From Bacteroidales bacterium (GTDB taxonomy: Bacteria > Bacteroidota > Bacteroidia > Bacteroidales > UBA7960): a stretch of 7,397 nucleotides of DNA. The notes beneath the pieces were generated by a model that saw nothing but the letters and a program-made list of their open reading frames with translations, made no database searches and was not told the origin of the DNA. The stretch spans positions 1-7,397 of the forward strand of contig SLDN01000222.1 of assembly GCA_007125275.1 (NCBI GenBank), written 5' to 3'. The position numbers and the translations under genes were made by a program. Below are positions 7,296-7,397 of the stretch, piece after piece (position 1 is the first letter of the stretch; every line of letters starts with the position of its first letter).

Positions 7296-7397
7296 ATGAT
7301 AGAAAAGACCGCCGGCATTATCCTTCACAGCATCAAATACAGCGAAACCAGCATCATCGCAAGGGTTTATACCAGGGAGGCTGGCCTGCAGTCATAC
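7296..7397 (+). CDS. recO: DNA repair protein RecO (3'-truncated by window edge)
   Basis: Only the first 34 codons are present, running to the last base of the window. They read MIEKTAGIILHSIKYSETSI, then IARVYTREAGLQSY, the start of the OB-fold domain of RecO. RecO acts in the cytoplasm in the RecFOR pathway, loading RecA onto single-stranded DNA coated with SSB and annealing strands. The ATG lies 3 bases after the porZ stop, so translation is probably coupled to porZ. Bacteroidota RecO proteins commonly begin this way, with a strand bearing GI-LH-IKY and a following YT-E-G; I judge that by recognition. The zinc-binding and C-terminal parts lie outside the window. Confidence 0.9.
   Translation, partial: MIEKTAGIILHSIKYSETSIIARVYTREAGLQSY

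Overview
This window comes from a member of the phylum Bacteroidota, probably class Bacteroidia. The evidence is the gene set: GldH, PorZ with a C-terminal type IX secretion sorting-type domain, and a RicT/PSP1 protein between the clamp-loader delta' gene and gldH. The starts also lack Shine-Dalgarno sequences, and there is one Bacteroidota-type -7 promoter box. I cannot name the genus.

All six genes lie on the + strand, and almost every base is coding. From left to right they are: the 3' part of the DNA polymerase III delta' gene (1-886, cut by the window edge); a RicT/PSP1-domain iron-sulfur-type regulatory protein (930-2114, TTG start); the lipoprotein gene gldH (2130-2603); a class A bifunctional penicillin-binding protein of the PBP1A type (2647-4902); porZ of the type IX secretion system (4944-7292); and the first 34 codons of recO (7296-7397, cut by the edge). 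Gaps between genes are 43, 15, 43, 41 and 3 bases. No non-coding stretch exceeds 45 bases, and I see no RNA gene, mobile element, CRISPR array or convincing terminator.

The layout looks like one or two co-directional transcription units that mix replication and repair (delta', RecO), cell-wall synthesis (PBP1A) and envelope/secretion functions (GldH, PorZ). A -7 box just before ricT suggests that transcription can restart there. PorZ is a surface part of the type IX attachment complex, GldH is an envelope lipoprotein of the gliding/T9SS gene set, and PBP1A builds the peptidoglycan between them. The shared location may therefore reflect coordinated envelope biogenesis, but that is inference.

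Every gene belongs to a recognisable family, and I found no undescribed system here. The points worth a second look are the cysteine layout of RicT, the degenerate Walker B region of delta', the TTG start with its promoter box, and the tight porZ-recO junction.
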